From Bacteroidales bacterium WCE2004 (GTDB taxonomy: Bacteria; Bacteroidota; Bacteroidia; Bacteroidales; UBA932), in the NCBI GenBank assembly GCA_900167895.1, contig FUZR01000003.1:297105-361104 (forward strand): DNA of 64,000 bases, read 5' to 3'. The translations under genes and the position numbers were made by a program. The notes under the pieces are model-generated. The model did not search any database, was not told the DNA's origin, and saw only the letters and a list, made by a program, of their open reading frames with translations. Positions 61,396 through 64,000 of the stretch are shown in pieces; positions within the stretch are counted from its first letter, which is position 1; each line of letters opens with the position of its first letter.

Positions 61396-63093
61396 ATGAC
61401 CCCCCGAATCTTGAACTGTCTGCCGCTGCTGGGCGTGCTGCTGCTTGCCGCCTGTGGCCCTGTCTCGCGTTCCGATACGCTCTTGGACGACATCGAGTCT
61501 TATATCAACGAGGCCCCGGACAGCGCCCGGACGGCGCTGCAGGCGCTGGACACCACTGAACTCGTGACGCGGCGCCTTCGGGCGCGGTATTCGCTGCTGC
61601 GGACCATGGCGCAGGACAAATGCTACGACGACATCACGATTCCGGGTCTGCTCGACGATGCCGCCTGGTTCGAGCGGCATGGCACGCCGGACGAACGGAT
61701 GAAGCTTTGGTTCTATCGGGGCTGCATCCAACTAAGTTTGAAGGATAACAATGAGGCGGCATTGGCGTTCTCTCGGGCAGAAACGTTTGCGGACCAGGTG
61801 CAGGACCAGCATGCCCTTGGACTCCTATATCTGGCGATGCAGAACGTCTATATGAATGTTTACAATCCGGCTCGAGAACAGGAGTATGCGGAGAAGGCGG
61901 TGGATGTTTTCAAGCGGACGGATGATCCGCTGACCGGCCACGCGCTCGGTATGTTGGCGATGGCCTATCAAGGTCAGGAAAAATGGGCCCAGGCGGATTC
62001 GGTATACAGGGAGGCCCGGCCTTATTTTGAAAGCGTCCCTTCTCTTGCGCATTTCTTTTATTCTAAATATGCCCTATTGAAAGTCCTTCAACCCGAGAAA
62101 GATCCTGAAGGGGCGATCGAACTGCTGAAGAGGTACTGGGAACTCGTAGGAGCTTTTGATATAACGGAGATGGGCGTATATGCTTACGCCCACGAACTGC
62201 TCGGTAATCGGGAGATAGCGGATCAGTTTATTCCAGCGTTGCGGAATGTTACTGGCGAGTATGCGTATTCTGCGCTGGTATGGTTGGCCGATATAGATGA
62301 GGCCCGAGGGGATTATGCGACAGCTCTTCAGGAGCGGAAGGGGCTTTATTCGCAGGAGAGGAGCATCATCCAGAACGCCCTGGATGATTCCGTTACGAAG
62401 AATCTGCGGGACGACAGCGCCCGGCAGGCATCAGAAGCCCGGGCGGAGCTCCAGCGGACCTGGATCCGGGTCGGAGGGGCCTTTTTCGCTTTGTTGTCGG
62501 CATTCCTGCTGCTACTCTTGCGCAAGAGCAAAGTGGAAGCGGAACGCGACCGCCTGGTCGATCTCCGTGAGCAGATGCAGGAGGAACTGGACAGGGTTCA
62601 GGAGGAGAATGTCGAGAAGACGGAGCTGCTCAGCGGTCAGGAAGACCGCATCCGGGAAATGGAAGAGCATGTCGCGCGGGAGCGCGAGATCTATACGCGC
62701 GAACGGGTGAAGCGGCTTCGCCAGCTGGGCGAGTTGCGGAGTACGTTCTGGTGGCGTGATCACGGCTGGATGCGGGAGGCCGAAGCCATCCAGCGGATCA
62801 AGAAAGAGATTTCTTATGTCTATCAGACCGACAACGACGGCGCCGCATTGATCCGTCGCCTGGACGATGAACTGGACGGCGCCATATCCCGGCTGCGCAA
62901 GGGCCTTCATCTGCGCGGCAAGCCGCAGGAGGTCCTGTTCCTGTGTTGCTGTATCCTGGACCTGGAGCCGGAGATGATTGCAGAAATCCTGGATATGTCC
63001 CGGACCAATGTCTACGTGAAACGTTCGCGTCTGCGCGCCCGGATCCGCGAACTGAACGATCCGTTGCTGTCTGTTCTGGTAGAAAAACTGTAG
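61396..63093 (+). CDS. TPR/membrane/HTH regulator (DUF6377-like)
   Basis: 565-aa protein. The ATG at 61396 (MTPRILNCLPLLG) is chosen over an in-frame TTG. Lipoprotein-like signal LLLAACGPV. Residues about 25-340 are TPR-like helices, one membrane helix spans about 353-375, a long coiled coil runs 378-445, and a C-terminal LuxR/sigma-like HTH (about 500-540: EPEMIAEILDMSRTNVYVKR then SRLRARI) ends the protein. Same architecture as the regulator at 44444. Here the flanking genes are two small secreted proteins rather than a PUL, so it may control those. Confidence 0.78.
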   Translation: MTPRILNCLPLLGVLLLAACGPVSRSDTLLDDIESYINEAPDSARTALQALDTTELVTRRLRARYSLLRTMAQDKCYDDITIPGLLDDAAWFERHGTPDERMKLWFYRGCIQLSLKDNNEAALAFSRAETFADQVQDQHALGLLYLAMQNVYMNVYNPAREQEYAEKAVDVFKRTDDPLTGHALGMLAMAYQGQEKWAQADSVYREARPYFESVPSLAHFFYSKYALLKVLQPEKDPEGAIELLKRYWELVGAFDITEMGVYAYAHELLGNREIADQFIPALRNVTGEYAYSALVWLADIDEARGDYATALQERKGLYSQERSIIQNALDDSVTKNLRDDSARQASEARAELQRTWIRVGGAFFALLSAFLLLLLRKSKVEAERDRLVDLREQMQEELDRVQEENVEKTELLSGQEDRIREMEEHVAREREIYTRERVKRLRQLGELRSTFWWRDHGWMREAEAIQRIKKEISYVYQTDNDGAALIRRLDDELDGAISRLRKGLHLRGKPQEVLFLCCCILDLEPEMIAEILDMSRTNVYVKRSRLRARIRELNDPLLSVLVEKL

Positions 63094-63287
63094 TTTCTTG
63101 CGCGGAGAGTGTTTTTATATTGAATTGAATAACAGCATATTACGCGGATTGTAAGAATTAATCGTTTTATTGTAATGCGTCTTCCTTTCCGTAAATAATT
63201 CAATGGGTGATAGTTATGCTGTTGTGCGGGCTGATCTGTTGTAAGAAATTTTAATCTTGGAAATTAAGCGTTTGAGCAAAAGACACA

Positions 63288-63295
63288 TATTTTTG
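63288..63295 (+). promoter_or_regulatory. Bacteroidetes -7 promoter motif of the 63325 gene
   Basis: TATTTTTG with TTTG 17 bp upstream (63271-63274). The 231-bp gap before the gene (63094-63324) is AT-rich and shows nothing else I can support. Confidence 0.7.
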
Positions 63296-63324
63296 CAAAA
63301 CAAACAACAAAACTATAAAGTATC

Positions 63325-63852
63325 ATGAAAAGAATCTTTGCGCTACTTGCAACTTTTTTTGTTTCTTCTCCTTTTGTTTCTTATTCGGGCATAAGGTTGC
63401 CGTCAAATACTGGTGGGACTTCTAACCCGGACCCAAATCCGGGTCCGGTGATTCCCGGCAATATACCTTTACCGGTCCGCCCGGCCGTTGAAGTGTTTTC
63501 TACGCAATTCTCGAATTCACTTGGTGATAGTTTTTCTGGTATTATTACGGTGAGTCCGTTCCGTACAAGTCTTCAGCTTGATATGCTGGTAGACGTGCAA
63601 TATGTCGTGCTTACGAATGAGCATACCGGCAGAACGTTCACTGAGTGGGTTTATCGTACTACCAGTGCGCTTGATTTAGCCTCAGGCTGCAATTCCAATG
63701 GCCGTTGGAGAATCGAGATCGTAAGCTCAACCGGTCAGCATTACGTTGCCTATATTATGGTCAACAATTCTGCTTTCGGACCGCTTGTTCCGTGCGATTG
63801 GATTGATGGCGATTATAATCCTAACGGGAATGGGAATATGGGACCGTTCTAG
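63325..63852 (+). CDS. Small secreted protein of unknown function
   Basis: 175-aa exported protein with a signal peptide (about 1-21). A Pro/Asn/Gly-rich linker (NTGGTSNPDPNPGPVIPGN) at 29-47 leads to a beta-rich domain (about 55-155) and an acidic Gly/Asn tail (DWIDGDYNPNGNGNMGPF). Composition is AT-richer than the core of the window. It resembles the 60875 protein in size and in having a flexible low-complexity segment, but the linker is N-terminal here. No family assigned. Confidence 0.7.
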   Translation: MKRIFALLATFFVSSPFVSYSGIRLPSNTGGTSNPDPNPGPVIPGNIPLPVRPAVEVFSTQFSNSLGDSFSGIITVSPFRTSLQLDMLVDVQYVVLTNEHTGRTFTEWVYRTTSALDLASGCNSNGRWRIEIVSSTGQHYVAYIMVNNSAFGPLVPCDWIDGDYNPNGNGNMGPF

Positions 63853-63910
63853 AATCCCGATACAGCTACAGGCTTCTTGAATCAAATGAAACAGGCGACC
63901 GATTTTGACA

Positions 63911-64000
63911 TGAACCCCGAAAGTTAGACAAAAAACTTTCGGGGTTTTGTTATGCAAAAAAAGCATTCTTACGCAGATCGTCTCAAGTACATGAAAATGC
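63911..64000 (+). mobile_element. Left end of an IS3/IS150-like insertion sequence (truncated by window)
   Basis: TGAACCCCGAAAGTTAGACA starts at 63911; the AAAGTTAGACA stretch is typical of IS150-group IS3 termini. It forms a 13-bp hairpin (AACCCCGAAAGTT 63913-63925 with AACTTTCGGGGTT 63934-63946), which may also block read-through into the element. A reading frame begins six bases later. The right end is outside the window. Confidence 0.6.
63952..64000 (+). CDS. Putative transposase HTH subunit, N-terminal fragment
   Basis: Sixteen complete codons are visible (MQKKHSYADRLKYMKM). The beginning resembles the HTH start of IS3-family OrfA proteins and it directly follows the IS-like end. Too short for a firm call. 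Confidence 0.4.
   Translation, partial: MQKKHSYADRLKYMKM

Overview
The window comes from a GC-rich member of the Bacteroidales. Evidence: two SusC/SusD systems, abundant lipoprotein signals, Bacteroidetes-type -7 promoter motifs (TAnnTTTG) upstream of many genes, serine palmitoyltransferase, DUF6377 regulators and WG-repeat proteins. Genus cannot be fixed from the sequence alone. Coding density is high and coding GC is high, except for a clearly AT-rich insert at about 41.2-44.0 kb and patches near 60.8-64 kb.

Layout. (1) 1-16.6 kb, minus strand: a complete starch-utilisation locus, apparently one long operon. In transcription order it holds an inner-membrane MFS sugar transporter, SusC, SusD, a six-module SusE/F-like starch-binding lipoprotein, SusG, a GH53 endo-galactanase, a tandem double-GH13 amylase, SusB (GH97) and the first codons of MalQ. 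A LytS-type kinase and LytTR regulator (16.7-18.6 kb) are divergent from it, and the shared intergenic region carries a 21-bp-spaced direct repeat that looks like a LytTR operator. (2) 18.7-20.7 kb: sphingolipid pair, serine palmitoyltransferase plus an SDR. (3) 20.8-24.2 kb: LD-carboxypeptidase, then a tightly overlapping operon of QueD/PTPS paralog, FolE, second PTPS paralog and HI0933-type flavoprotein. (4) 24.2-25.4 kb: gene-free region with a REPIN-like nested inverted repeat and a long 9-bp minisatellite abutting the hrpB promoter. (5) 25.4-41.1 kb: HrpB helicase, BlaR1/BlaI-like pair with a double dyad operator, esterases, a large zinc metalloprotease, a WG-repeat protein, a DUF2975/YozG-like pair, XRE regulator fused to a DUF4097-like domain, and small secreted proteins.

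(6) 41.3-44.0 kb: AT-rich two-gene island next to the 3' end of tRNA-Ser(GCU): a Schlafen/AlbA_2 plus HATPase_c_4 protein and a DUF6602-like protein with a possible PD-(D/E)XK core. This is the best candidate in the window for a poorly described (possibly defence) module. (7) 44.4-56.3 kb: a second PUL (DUF6377 regulator, SusC, SusD, modular surface-binding lipoprotein, GH16, GH3), predicted to target beta-glucan. (8) 56.4-64 kb: C69 dipeptidase, a small secreted protein, PheS, then YhhQ and QueF (queuosine precursor uptake/reduction) preceded by a compact pseudoknot that matches the preQ1-I riboswitch architecture. After that come a membrane regulator flanked by two small secreted proteins and, at the right edge, the left end of an IS3/IS150-like element.

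Calls rest on reading translated sequence and motifs by eye. No database search or folding program was run.
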